From: Streptomyces sp. Act143 | Lineage (GTDB): Bacteria; Actinomycetota; Actinomycetes; Streptomycetales; Streptomycetaceae | Length of the DNA stretch: 64,000 nucleotides | Reading direction: 5' to 3' | Assembly: GCF_003143935.1 (NCBI RefSeq) | Contig: NZ_QFRX01000001.1 | Coordinates: 1,312,071-1,376,070, forward strand | In this document: positions 33,598 to 40,634 of the stretch, in pieces | Layout: every line of letters starts with the position of its first letter | Numbering within the stretch: position 1 is the stretch's first letter | Program-made: the position numbers and the translations under genes | Notes under the pieces: model-generated | What the model was told of the DNA's origin: nothing | The model's database searches: none | What the model saw: the letters and a program-made list of their open reading frames with translations, nothing else

Positions 33598-34767
33598 ATG
33601 GCCAAGCACTGGGCGGACTTCCAGTACGAGATCTATCTCAACGGGATGTCGGGGGCCGTACCGCGGCTCCCGACGGATCTGACCCGCCTGGAGGAGCTCA
33701 CCGAGCAGCGGCTCGGGCCCGGCCCGGTCGGGTACGTGGCGGGCAGCGCCGGCGACGGCAGCACCGCCCGGGCCAACCGGGCGGCGCTGGAGCGGCGGCG
33801 GATCGTGCCGCGGATGCTGCGGGACGTGCACGAGCGGGACCTCGCCGTCGAGGTCCTCGGCCGGCCCCTGCCCGCCCCGCTGGCCCTGGCGCCGGTCGGC
33901 GTGCTGTCGATCATGCACCCGGACGCCGAGCCGGCCGCCGCGCGGGCCGCCGCCGCGCAGGGCGTGCCGTACATCCTGTCCTCCGCCTCCAGCACACCGA
34001 TGGAGCAGGTGGCGGAGGCGATGGGGGACGCCGAGCGGTGGTTCCAGCTGTACTGGCCCAAGGACCCGGAGGTCGCCCGCAGCTTTCTGCGGCGTGCGAA
34101 GGCGGCCGGGTTCACCGTGCTCGTCGTCACGCTCGACACCCCCATGCTGGCGTGGCGGCCCCGCGACCTGGACCAGGCGTATCTGCCGTTCCTGCACGGC
34201 GTCGGCACCGCCAACTACTTCTCCGACCCGGCGTTCCGGGCCGGCCTGGCCAAGCCGGTGCACGAGGACCCGAACGCGGCGGTCCTGCACTGGGTGGGCA
34301 TGTTCGCCGACCCCGCGAAGACCTGGCCCGACCTGGCGTTCCTGCGCGAGAACTGGGACGGCCCGATCGTGCTGAAGGGCATCCAGCACCCGGACGACGC
34401 ACGGCTGGCCGCCGACGCCGGGATGGACGGCGTGGTCGTCTCCAACCACGGCGGCCGGCAGGTCGCCGGGGCCGTCGGCGCGGCCGACATGCTGCCCCGG
34501 GTCGCCGAGGCGGTCGGCGACCGGCTCACCGTCCTGTTCGACAGCGGCATCCGCACCGGCGACGACGTCTTCAAGGCACTCGCGCTCGGCGCCCGGGCGG
34601 TGCTCGTCGGGCGGCCGTACGTCTACGGCCTCGGCCTCGACGGACAGGCCGGCGTCGAGCACGTCATCCGCTGCCTGCTCGCCGAACTCGACCTCACCCT
34701 CGCCCTGTCCGGGCACGCCTCCCCCACCACCGTGGGCCCCGCCGACCTCACCGAGGACCTCGTATGA
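33598..34767 (+). CDS. FMN-dependent alpha-hydroxy-acid oxidase / lactate 2-monooxygenase-like enzyme
   Basis: This 389-residue TIM-barrel flavoenzyme belongs to the family of lactate oxidase, lactate monooxygenase and glycolate oxidase. Signatures are PLALAPVGVLSIMHPD (FMN site), WFQLYWPKD, VTLDTPMLAWRPRDLD, VLKGIQ (Lys near N5) and VVVSNHGGRQ with the catalytic His and substrate-binding Arg, then FDSGIRTGDDVFKALALGA. The long central insertion before SNHGGRQ favours the lactate 2-monooxygenase branch. Its stop overlaps the ATG of a 2-hydroxyacid dehydrogenase (ATGA), so both probably handle the same 2-hydroxy/2-keto acid pair. Confidence 0.88.
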   Translation: MAKHWADFQYEIYLNGMSGAVPRLPTDLTRLEELTEQRLGPGPVGYVAGSAGDGSTARANRAALERRRIVPRMLRDVHERDLAVEVLGRPLPAPLALAPVGVLSIMHPDAEPAAARAAAAQGVPYILSSASSTPMEQVAEAMGDAERWFQLYWPKDPEVARSFLRRAKAAGFTVLVVTLDTPMLAWRPRDLDQAYLPFLHGVGTANYFSDPAFRAGLAKPVHEDPNAAVLHWVGMFADPAKTWPDLAFLRENWDGPIVLKGIQHPDDARLAADAGMDGVVVSNHGGRQVAGAVGAADMLPRVAEAVGDRLTVLFDSGIRTGDDVFKALALGARAVLVGRPYVYGLGLDGQAGVEHVIRCLLAELDLTLALSGHASPTTVGPADLTEDLV

Positions 34768-35759
34768 CCGCGCCGAAGAACGTACTCGCCGTCATCGCCC
34801 CGCACGTCGGCGGCCGTACCGCCGGAGCCGGGCTCGCCACGCTCTTCCCCGACCAGGCCGAGGTCACGGTGGTCGAGCGGACCGACGAGGACCCGGCGGC
34901 GCTGCGCGCGGCCCACGTCGTCATCACGGCACTCGCCCCGGTCACCGCCGAACACCTCGCCGCCGCGCCCGAGTTGCGGCTGGTGCAGTGCGCGAGCCAC
35001 GGCTTCGACTACGTCGACGTGGACGCCGCGCGCGATCTCGGTGTGCCGGTGTGCACCATCGGCTCCAGCGGCGCCGAGGCGCAGAACGTGGCCGAGCAGA
35101 CCTTCGCCCTGATGCTCGCGCTGGCCAAGCAACTGGTCCCGGCCCACACCGCGCTGGTCGGGGCCGACTGGGCACTCCCCCGGCTCCAGCGGTCGCTGAC
35201 CGAACTGTCCGGCAAGACGCTGGGCATCGTGGGTCTGGGGCAGATCGGGCGGGAAGTCGCCCGGCGCGCGGTCGCGTTCGACATGAGCGTCGTCTACGCC
35301 GGGCGGAACCGGGCACCGCAGGAGACGGAGGCGCGGCTGGGCGGCGCCCGCCAGGTGCCGCTCGACGAGCTGCTGCGCGTCTCCGACTACGTCTCCCTGC
35401 ACGCCCCGCTGACCGACGACACCCGCAACCTGCTGGACGCGGCACGGCTCGCGCTGCTCAAGCCCACCGCGTTCGTGATCAACACCGCGCGGGGCGCCCT
35501 GATCGACCAGGACGCCCTCGCCGACGCCCTGGAGAAGGGCGCCCTCGCCGGAGCGGGCATCGACGTCTTCGACCCCGAACCGCCCACCCCGGCCCTGCGG
35601 TTGCTGCGCGCCCCGAACGTGGTGCTGTCGCCGCACGTCGGGGGTGTCACCCGCGAGACGCTGGTGCGGATCGCCCTGGCAGCCGTCGAGAACGTGACCG
35701 GCTATCTGGCGGGCGACCCGCCCCGGGACGTGATCAGCGGGTCCGCGCCCGGCCGTTGA
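34764..35759 (+). CDS. D-isomer-specific 2-hydroxyacid dehydrogenase
   Basis: This 331-residue NAD(P)-dependent dehydrogenase has the Rossmann motif LGIVGLGQIGREVARRA. The catalytic triad is formed by Arg in FVINTARGALID, Glu in DVFDPEPP and His in VVLSPHVGGVT. It interconverts 2-keto and D-2-hydroxy acids (phosphoglycerate, glyoxylate, formate-type branches cannot be separated here). The Asn-Val-Ala-Glu segment (QNVAEQTFALMLAL) is typical of the family. It is translationally coupled to the upstream FMN oxidase. Its 3' end overlaps the convergent ricin-domain gene by 26 bases. Confidence 0.9.
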   Translation: MTAPKNVLAVIAPHVGGRTAGAGLATLFPDQAEVTVVERTDEDPAALRAAHVVITALAPVTAEHLAAAPELRLVQCASHGFDYVDVDAARDLGVPVCTIGSSGAEAQNVAEQTFALMLALAKQLVPAHTALVGADWALPRLQRSLTELSGKTLGIVGLGQIGREVARRAVAFDMSVVYAGRNRAPQETEARLGGARQVPLDELLRVSDYVSLHAPLTDDTRNLLDAARLALLKPTAFVINTARGALIDQDALADALEKGALAGAGIDVFDPEPPTPALRLLRAPNVVLSPHVGGVTRETLVRIALAAVENVTGYLAGDPPRDVISGSAPGR

Positions 35760-37353
35760 GGTCGACGGCCCGGACCGAGGGGGCACCGGAGTCGGGGACC
35801 GACAGGGTACCGGCGCTGGGCGAGACGGGGTCCGACACCCAGCGCTGCTGGTCGGACCCGTCACGGACCTTGACGACGATGTCGGAGTCCGGCTCCCCGC
35901 TCGCGGAGGTGACGGCGAGCTGCTCGTCCCAGCGGGTGAGCAGCTCGCCCTGCGCGGTGATGTCGTAGCGGACGTCGTCGGCCCGCCCGCTCCGGTCGTC
36001 CGCACAGGTGCCGAGGATCACCACGCCGGCGTCGGCGCGTGAGTCGAGGCACAGATCGGGGTCGGCGGCACTGCGCAGCAGCCCGTCGTCCTCGTCGTAC
36101 GTCCACTTCTGGGTGTCGTCGTCCGAGCAGGCCGCCAGCGCGGTCCCGGCGCCCTTCTTCACCTCGCCCCGGATGTCGAGGCAGAGGTCGGCGCCGACGT
36201 TGCGCAGCCTGGACCGGCTGGGCGCGACGGGGAGTTGGGCGGTGCCCGGCGGGGAGGCGGACACGCCGCCGGCGGCCGACCCGGTACCGCCGGTCGCGCT
36301 GGTGGAGGCCGCCGGGTCGGCGCCGCCGTCGTCCGACCAGAGGCTGGCGGCGAGCACACTGGCGATCAGGCCCGCGGAGGCGAGGCCCACGCCGGTGAGC
36401 AGCACCCGGGAGGCGCGGAGCCCCTCGGGGGGACGGCGGCCGGGGGACGGGATGCGGGACAGCAGCCGCCGGCGTCCGCGGCCGTGCCGGGCGCCGCCCT
36501 GCGCCCGCGGGCCCTGCTGGCCGCGCCCCCGGCGGGAGTCGAGGTAGCGGCGGGCTCCCCAGCCGAGCACCGACTCGGCGAGGAGGATGCCCAATCCGCC
36601 CTCGAAATGGCTGAGTTGCTCAGCGGCGAAACGGCAGTAGCGGCACTCGTCCAGATGCTGCTGGACATCCGGCAACAGGGCTCCGCCGCGGCGAATCGGG
36701 ACGTCGAGGAGGCGGTTGTAGAACCGGCAGTCCTTCGTCGGCGCGAGTTCCCGATGGGCATGTACACAACCCTCGCGGAATTTGTCACGCGCCTGTTCGA
36801 GCGCCGCCGCGGCGCTGACGGTGTCCATACCGAGCAGACCGGCGGGGACGGCCAGCGGCTCGGCCTCGACCTCGGTGTGCCACAGCAGACAGCGGGCGAG
36901 TCCGGGCAGCGCGAGGAAAGAACGCTCGGCGAGTTTGCGGTTTTCGGGCGTCATGGACTTCGCGGCCCGCATACCGCGACCGCCGGCGGGTTTCTGAAGG
37001 TCCGGAAGAACGCCGGATATTCGCTCCTCGGCCGACCACTCCCGGACGATGTCCCGCGCGCGCACGAGAAGGCGGGGGCGCAGCGCGGTGCCGGGCTCGC
37101 CGAGCGCGAGCCGGTCGAGAACCTGGTGGAAGGCGGCCGCGGTGACCATGGAGGCCACCTCCGAGCGGGCGGCGAGGCAGATGACGGCGTATTCGTGGAC
37201 CGGCTGCCAGTGACGCGCCATCAAAAGCGCCGCCGACTGGGCGGCTTCGCCGTCCGGGCGGCCCCGGAGACGGCCGGCGAGGTCGTCGTCGGATTCCCCC
37301 GGCACGCCGCCGGGCGGCGGGTACGGAGGGCGAGGGGGGTGGGGGGTGGGCAC
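35734..37353 (-). CDS. Membrane protein with sigma-like N-terminus, anti-sigma-type zinc finger and ricin-type lectin domain (copy 1)
   Basis: This protein is 539 residues long. The N-terminal 200 residues resemble a degenerate ECF sigma factor: HEYAVICLAARSEVASMVT recalls region 2, and FLALPGLARCLLWHTEVEAE followed by LLGMDTV recalls region 4. A zinc-finger-like H233-x3-C237-x2-C240 follows, as in anti-sigma factors. One membrane helix lies at about 317-338 (VLLTGVGLASAGLIASVLAA), then a Ser/Thr/Gly linker and a C-terminal ricin B-type region (LCLDIRGE, QKWTYDEDDGLLRSAADPDLCLD). GTG at 37353 follows GGAAGGAA. The sigma-like reading is inference. A paralogue with Zn ligands at identical positions lies at 55425-57323. 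It is a single-gene unit. Confidence 0.75.
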   Translation of the reverse strand: MPTPHPPRPPYPPPGGVPGESDDDLAGRLRGRPDGEAAQSAALLMARHWQPVHEYAVICLAARSEVASMVTAAAFHQVLDRLALGEPGTALRPRLLVRARDIVREWSAEERISGVLPDLQKPAGGRGMRAAKSMTPENRKLAERSFLALPGLARCLLWHTEVEAEPLAVPAGLLGMDTVSAAAALEQARDKFREGCVHAHRELAPTKDCRFYNRLLDVPIRRGGALLPDVQQHLDECRYCRFAAEQLSHFEGGLGILLAESVLGWGARRYLDSRRGRGQQGPRAQGGARHGRGRRRLLSRIPSPGRRPPEGLRASRVLLTGVGLASAGLIASVLAASLWSDDGGADPAASTSATGGTGSAAGGVSASPPGTAQLPVAPSRSRLRNVGADLCLDIRGEVKKGAGTALAACSDDDTQKWTYDEDDGLLRSAADPDLCLDSRADAGVVILGTCADDRSGRADDVRYDITAQGELLTRWDEQLAVTSASGEPDSDIVVKVRDGSDQQRWVSDPVSPSAGTLSVPDSGAPSVRAVDLNGRARTR

Positions 37354-37530
37354 TGAGCGGGTTCCTTCCCACGCGCAGGTGGCTCTGAGCTTCAACTCGC
37401 CGAAAAGGAGCGGGGACGGTTGTGTCCTCTTCGGTGATGCGCGAGGAGCGTGAATTCACCCACGGCTCGTTCGTCCCGGTTCCCCACGGGACGAATGAAG
37501 ACCCGGCCTTTACCCCCCGCACGGGAACTT

Positions 37531-37542
37531 CACCCTTGCACA
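37531..37542 (-). promoter_or_regulatory. Sequence motif shared by the two ricin-domain genes (copy 1)
   Basis: CACCCTTGCACA lies 178 bases upstream of the start of the 539-residue protein. The paralogue has CACCTTTGCACA 150 bases upstream of its start. The conserved core (minus strand TGTGCAARGGTG) may be part of a common promoter or operator. Confidence 0.35.
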
Positions 37543-37773
37543 AAGGAGTCATGACCAACAAGGCACTTGAGCAACATCCGCATCGTTGAAAGAAAGTCAG
37601 AAACGGGGTCGGCGCAGCTCTCCCCGCCCGGCTTTCGGTATTTCACACGCCCCGTGTGAAACACGCGCACGCGCCGGAGCACCACGCACGCTCCCGGCGC
37701 GCACCACCGCGTAGTGCACTGGTACCGGCCCCTCGGAGGCCACGCGGCGGAACCGGCCGCCGACCCCGGTCCT

Positions 37774-37804
37774 CCCGCCCTCGGTCGGCGGCCCCGAGGG
37801 CGGG
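37774..37804 (-). terminator. Terminator-like hairpin after the Fic-type toxin gene
   Basis: CCCGCCCTCGG (37774-37784) and its complement (37794-37804) form a perfect 11-bp stem, 37 bases beyond the toxin stop on the minus strand. Confidence 0.65.
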
Positions 37805-37840
37805 CCGGGGCCGGCCGGGCCCGGGGCCTGCCGGAGCGGC

Positions 37841-38218
37841 TCAGATCTGCCAGGAGCGCAGCCGGTCCGCGGCGCCGTAGACGTCGGTCTTGCCGGAGAT
37901 CAGGTCGCGGGTGAGGTCGACGAGGGAACCGTAGGGCGGGTCGATGCCGACGCCGCTGACGAACATGTACGCCACGGCCGTCGCGCAGGCGAAGCGGGCG
38001 TTGGCCGACGGCAGCGGCTTGAGCAGGGCGAGGGTGTGCAGCAGGGCCGCGGCCCGCCAGGCCGGGTCGGAGTCCACGCCGAGGCGCGGCGGGTCGACGC
38101 GGTGCCGGGCGACGGCGGCCACCAGCGCGGAGAAGTCGTTGACGGTGGGCTGGTCCGGCAGCACCTCTTCGTGACGCTGGAGCAGCCAGGGCACGTCGAT
38201 GTGGACGACAGGAGCCAT
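37841..38218 (-). CDS. Fic/Doc-type toxin component with degenerate Fic motif
   Basis: This 125-residue helical protein has the size and helix pattern of Doc-like death-on-curing toxins (IDVPWLLQRHEEVL, FSALVAAVARHRVD, WRAAALLHTLALLK). The segment where HPF-x-D-G-N-K-R is expected reads KPLPSANARFACATA, so the catalytic His and the acidic residue are not conserved while Asn and Arg are. It starts three bases after the small antitoxin-like gene, forming a classic two-gene unit. Doc phosphorylates EF-Tu and related Fic proteins AMPylate targets. With this motif the activity is doubtful or altered. Confidence 0.75.
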   Translation of the reverse strand: MAPVVHIDVPWLLQRHEEVLPDQPTVNDFSALVAAVARHRVDPPRLGVDSDPAWRAAALLHTLALLKPLPSANARFACATAVAYMFVSGVGIDPPYGSLVDLTRDLISGKTDVYGAADRLRSWQI

Positions 38219-38221
38219 CGC

Positions 38222-38467
38222 TCAGACGGCCCGCCGCTCGCCGTGGGCGGCCGGCTCGTCGTCGGGGAAGGCCGCCGCGAACTCGTCGGCGTGGGCCGCG
38301 AAGAACCGCCGGAACGCCTCGGCGCCTTCCTGGAGGGCGCGGTGCCGCGCGATGTCGGCGGCGGCGGCCTCCCGGACGAGGGCCTTCATCGACGTACCGC
38401 GCTCCTTGGCGATCTGCCGCAGGTCCTCTAGCTCACGATCACTGAACTCCACGTTGAGAGCTGGCAT
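38222..38467 (-). CDS. Ribbon-helix-helix-like antitoxin
   Basis: This 81-residue protein has an N-terminal strand-helix-helix (ALNVEFSDRELEDLRQIAKERGTSMKALV) typical of RHH/MetJ-Arc DNA-binding antitoxins. A charged C-terminal tail follows (FRRFFAAHADEFAAAFPDD) that probably wraps the partner. It is upstream of and adjacent to the Fic/Doc-like gene and probably autoregulates the pair. It is divergent from the alkyltransferase gene. Confidence 0.78.
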   Translation of the reverse strand: MPALNVEFSDRELEDLRQIAKERGTSMKALVREAAAADIARHRALQEGAEAFRRFFAAHADEFAAAFPDDEPAAHGERRAV

Positions 38468-38604
38468 GCCCTCACGGTACCGCCGAGGTACTCCACCGTA
38501 AATACTCCCTGCTCAGAGGTATCGCGCTCGGGTACCGCGGACCGTTCAGCGCGACGTCCGATTCCCGCCGGTGACGGGCCGAGCGGCGCGGCAGACTCGG
38601 AGCC

Positions 38605-39096
38605 ATGACGACGTACACGACGACCGGAAGCCCGCTCGGTGAGCTGCTCCTGGTGGGCGAGGCAGGGGTGCTCACCGCACTGTCGATGCCGGGGCGGCGC
38701 ACCGCCCCGGCCGTCCGCGCCGACTGGCGGCGCGACGACGACGCCTTCGCCGAGGCCACCGCCCAGCTCGCCGCGTACTTCGCGGGCCGGCTCACCCGCT
38801 TCGACCTCCGGTGCGCCGCCCACGGCACGGAGTTCCAGCGGCGCGTGTGGCAGGCGGTCGACACGATCCCGTACGGCACCACGACGACGTACGGCGCGCT
38901 TGCCGCGCGGCTCGGGGTGGCGCGGGCCGACACCCCGGCCGTGGGCGCGGCGCTCGGCGCCAACCCCTTGCTGATCGTGCGGCCCTGTCACCGGGTGATC
39001 GGCGCCGACGGCTCGATGCGCGGGTACGCGGGCGGGGTCGAGCGCAAGGTGCGGCTGCTCACGCACGAGGGCGCGCTGCAGCCGACGCTCGTCTGA
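38605..39096 (+). CDS. ogt: Methylated-DNA-protein cysteine methyltransferase (O6-alkylguanine repair)
   Basis: This 163-residue suicide alkyltransferase has the active-site motif RPCHRVIG with acceptor Cys128. The preceding helix-turn-helix is VWQAVDTIPYGTTTTYGALAARLG, which flips and reads the damaged base. The N-terminal domain (TTGSPLGELLLVGEAG) is the short Ogt type without an Ada regulatory domain. It removes alkyl groups from O6-alkylguanine. A 2OG-Fe(II) oxygenase gene follows 13 bases later. Confidence 0.93.
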   Translation: MTTYTTTGSPLGELLLVGEAGVLTALSMPGRRTAPAVRADWRRDDDAFAEATAQLAAYFAGRLTRFDLRCAAHGTEFQRRVWQAVDTIPYGTTTTYGALAARLGVARADTPAVGAALGANPLLIVRPCHRVIGADGSMRGYAGGVERKVRLLTHEGALQPTLV

Positions 39097-39109
39097 CGGG
39101 AGGAGCATC

Positions 39110-39835
39110 ATGACGACCCTCACCCCGACGCAGGCCCGTCGCCGCGTCGCCGGGACCGACTGGGTCGCGCTCGCCACGGAGCTGGACGAGCTCGGCAGCG
39201 CGCCCACGGGGCCGTTGCTGACGCCCGCCGAGTGCCGTGACCTGGCGGCGCTGTACGAGAAGCCGGAGCTGTTCCGCACGACCGTCGACCTCGCCCGGCA
39301 CCGCTTCGGCTCGGGCGAGTACCGGTACTTCACGCACGACCTGCCCGCCCCGGTGGCCGCTCTGCGGGACGCGCTCTACCCGCGCCTGCTGCCGGTCGCC
39401 CGCGACTGGGCGGCCCGGCTCGGCCGCCCGGCGCCCTGGCCGGACTCCCTCGCCGAGTGGCTGGAGCGCTGCCACGCCGCGGGCCAGAACCGATCGGCGC
39501 AGATCCTGCTGCGCTACGGGGCGGGCGACTGGAACGCCCTGCACCGGGACGTCTTCGGCGACCTGGTCTTCCCGCTCCAGGTCGTCATCGGGCTCGACGA
39601 ACACGGCACGGACTACACGGGCGGTGAGTTCCTGATGGTGGAGCAGCGGCCCAGGGCACAGTCCCGGGGCACGTCGACCGTGCTGCGGCAGGGCCACGGC
39701 CTGGTCTTCACCACCCGGGACCGCCCGGTGCGCAGCCGCCGGGGCTGGTCCGCGGGCGCCTTGCGGCACGGTGTGAGCACGGTCCGCTCGGGCCGGCGGC
39801 ACGCCCTGGGCCTGGTCTTCCACGACGCGACCTGA
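39110..39835 (+). CDS. 2-oxoglutarate/Fe(II)-dependent oxygenase, probably AlkB-like repair enzyme
   Basis: This 241-residue protein has a double-stranded beta-helix core. Metal ligands are His and Asp in WNALHRDVFGDLVFP and a distal His in ALRHGVSTVRSGRRHAL, whose Arg binds 2-oxoglutarate. The segment DYTGGEFLMVEQRPRAQSRG is typical of the prolyl hydroxylase/AlkB-related group. Its position directly after ogt suggests direct reversal of DNA or nucleotide alkylation. It is not close to E. coli AlkB by eye, so the substrate stays open. The stop is 15 bases from that of the convergent hemerythrin gene. Confidence 0.82.
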   Translation: MTTLTPTQARRRVAGTDWVALATELDELGSAPTGPLLTPAECRDLAALYEKPELFRTTVDLARHRFGSGEYRYFTHDLPAPVAALRDALYPRLLPVARDWAARLGRPAPWPDSLAEWLERCHAAGQNRSAQILLRYGAGDWNALHRDVFGDLVFPLQVVIGLDEHGTDYTGGEFLMVEQRPRAQSRGTSTVLRQGHGLVFTTRDRPVRSRRGWSAGALRHGVSTVRSGRRHALGLVFHDAT

Positions 39836-39850
39836 GCCCGCCTCTCCGGT

Positions 39851-40462
39851 CTAGCCGTGCGCCCACAACCCCCTGCGCCGGTAACCGCCCTCCCAGAACA
39901 GCCGGTTGAGGACGCGGACCGGGGGCGGCATGGCGGCGAGAAAGGCGGCTCGGTCCGCGGGCGGGGCCCCGTCGACGACCCAAGGCACGAACACGGCCGC
40001 GCCGCGCATCCCCTGGGTCTCCCGGATACGGCCGGTGAAGGCACCCCAGTCGGCCTCGGTCAGGACGTCCTGGATCAGCGGCAGGGCGCTGTCCTCCTCG
40101 TGCTTGAGATGGTCGTCCAGCAGGGCGGTCAGCGCCCGCACGAGATCGCCGAGTTCGGGTGCGCCGTCGGCCAGCGCGGTGTCGACGGCGGCGAGCAGGG
40201 GGTCGATACGGGAGTGTTCGTCCTCCATCGCGTCGAGCAGCGCGAGCTCACGCGGTCGCCCGGCGACCCGCTCCCTGACCCGCGGCCACAGCCCGGCGTC
40301 CTCGGCGGTGTGGTGGATGTGCAGCTGGTGCGTGAAGTTCTGCCAGCCGGCCCGGACCGCGGGCGTACCGGCCCGCCCCTCGGCGACGGCGTCGGCCAGC
40401 CGCGCCAGATCGCGGCGGAAGGCGTCGTGGGACGCGTACATGGCGGTGAAGTCGATGGTCAC
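39851..40462 (-). CDS. Hemerythrin-domain protein
   Basis: This 203-residue protein contains a hemerythrin HHE four-helix bundle. The iron ligand segments are YASHDAFRRDL, HHTAEDAGLWP, DEHSRIDPLL and DDHLKHEEDSALPLI. A C-terminal extension (from about 145, GAAVFVPWVVDGAPPADR) follows, as in larger actinobacterial members. It may sense or bind oxygen, NO or peroxide. The gene is divergent from the ECF41 sigma factor. Its upstream region carries TGTCACA-N17-CCTC in the correct orientation (40530 to 40503), identical in layout to the one before the sigma gene. Confidence 0.88.
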   Translation of the reverse strand: MTIDFTAMYASHDAFRRDLARLADAVAEGRAGTPAVRAGWQNFTHQLHIHHTAEDAGLWPRVRERVAGRPRELALLDAMEDEHSRIDPLLAAVDTALADGAPELGDLVRALTALLDDHLKHEEDSALPLIQDVLTEADWGAFTGRIRETQGMRGAAVFVPWVVDGAPPADRAAFLAAMPPPVRVLNRLFWEGGYRRRGLWAHG

Positions 40463-40502
40463 CGGTCCTCCTCAGTGCCCACGGATGCGGACTCACGGTC
40501 AA

Positions 40503-40530
40503 GAGGCCGGGCCGTCGCGGCGGTGTGACA
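40503..40530 (-). promoter_or_regulatory. Candidate ECF41-type promoter of the hemerythrin gene
   Basis: Reading leftward, TGTCACA (40530-40524) is followed by 17 bases and then CCTC (40506-40503), 41 bases before the start codon. The -35 element matches the known ECF41 consensus TGTCACA. The same spacing and -10 occur on the other strand before the sigma gene. Confidence 0.6.
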
Positions 40531-40574
40531 CGGTCCCTCCGCGATGAGGCACACGTCACATTCAGACCTTCCGA

Positions 40575-40602
40575 TGTCACATTCGCGCCCCCGGGAGCCC
40601 TC
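40575..40602 (+). promoter_or_regulatory. Candidate ECF41-type autoregulated promoter of the sigma factor gene
   Basis: TGTCACA (40575-40581), 17 bases, then CCTC (40599-40602), 33 bases before the ATG. It is the mirror image of the motif before the hemerythrin gene. A partial repeat, CGTCACATTC, lies 21 bases upstream but lacks a matching -10. Confidence 0.6.
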
Positions 40603-40634
40603 GCAGTAGTGAGCGCGTACCGGGAGGGCCACGC

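Larger units (their letters stand above)
37354..37840. other. Intergenic region upstream of ricin-domain gene copy 1
   Basis: 487 bases without a supported gene. It contains the motif CACCCTTGCACA (37531-37542), nearly identical to one upstream of the paralogue, and the hairpin that ends the Fic-type toxin gene. Otherwise I see no coding sequence with a ribosome binding site. Confidence 0.5.
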
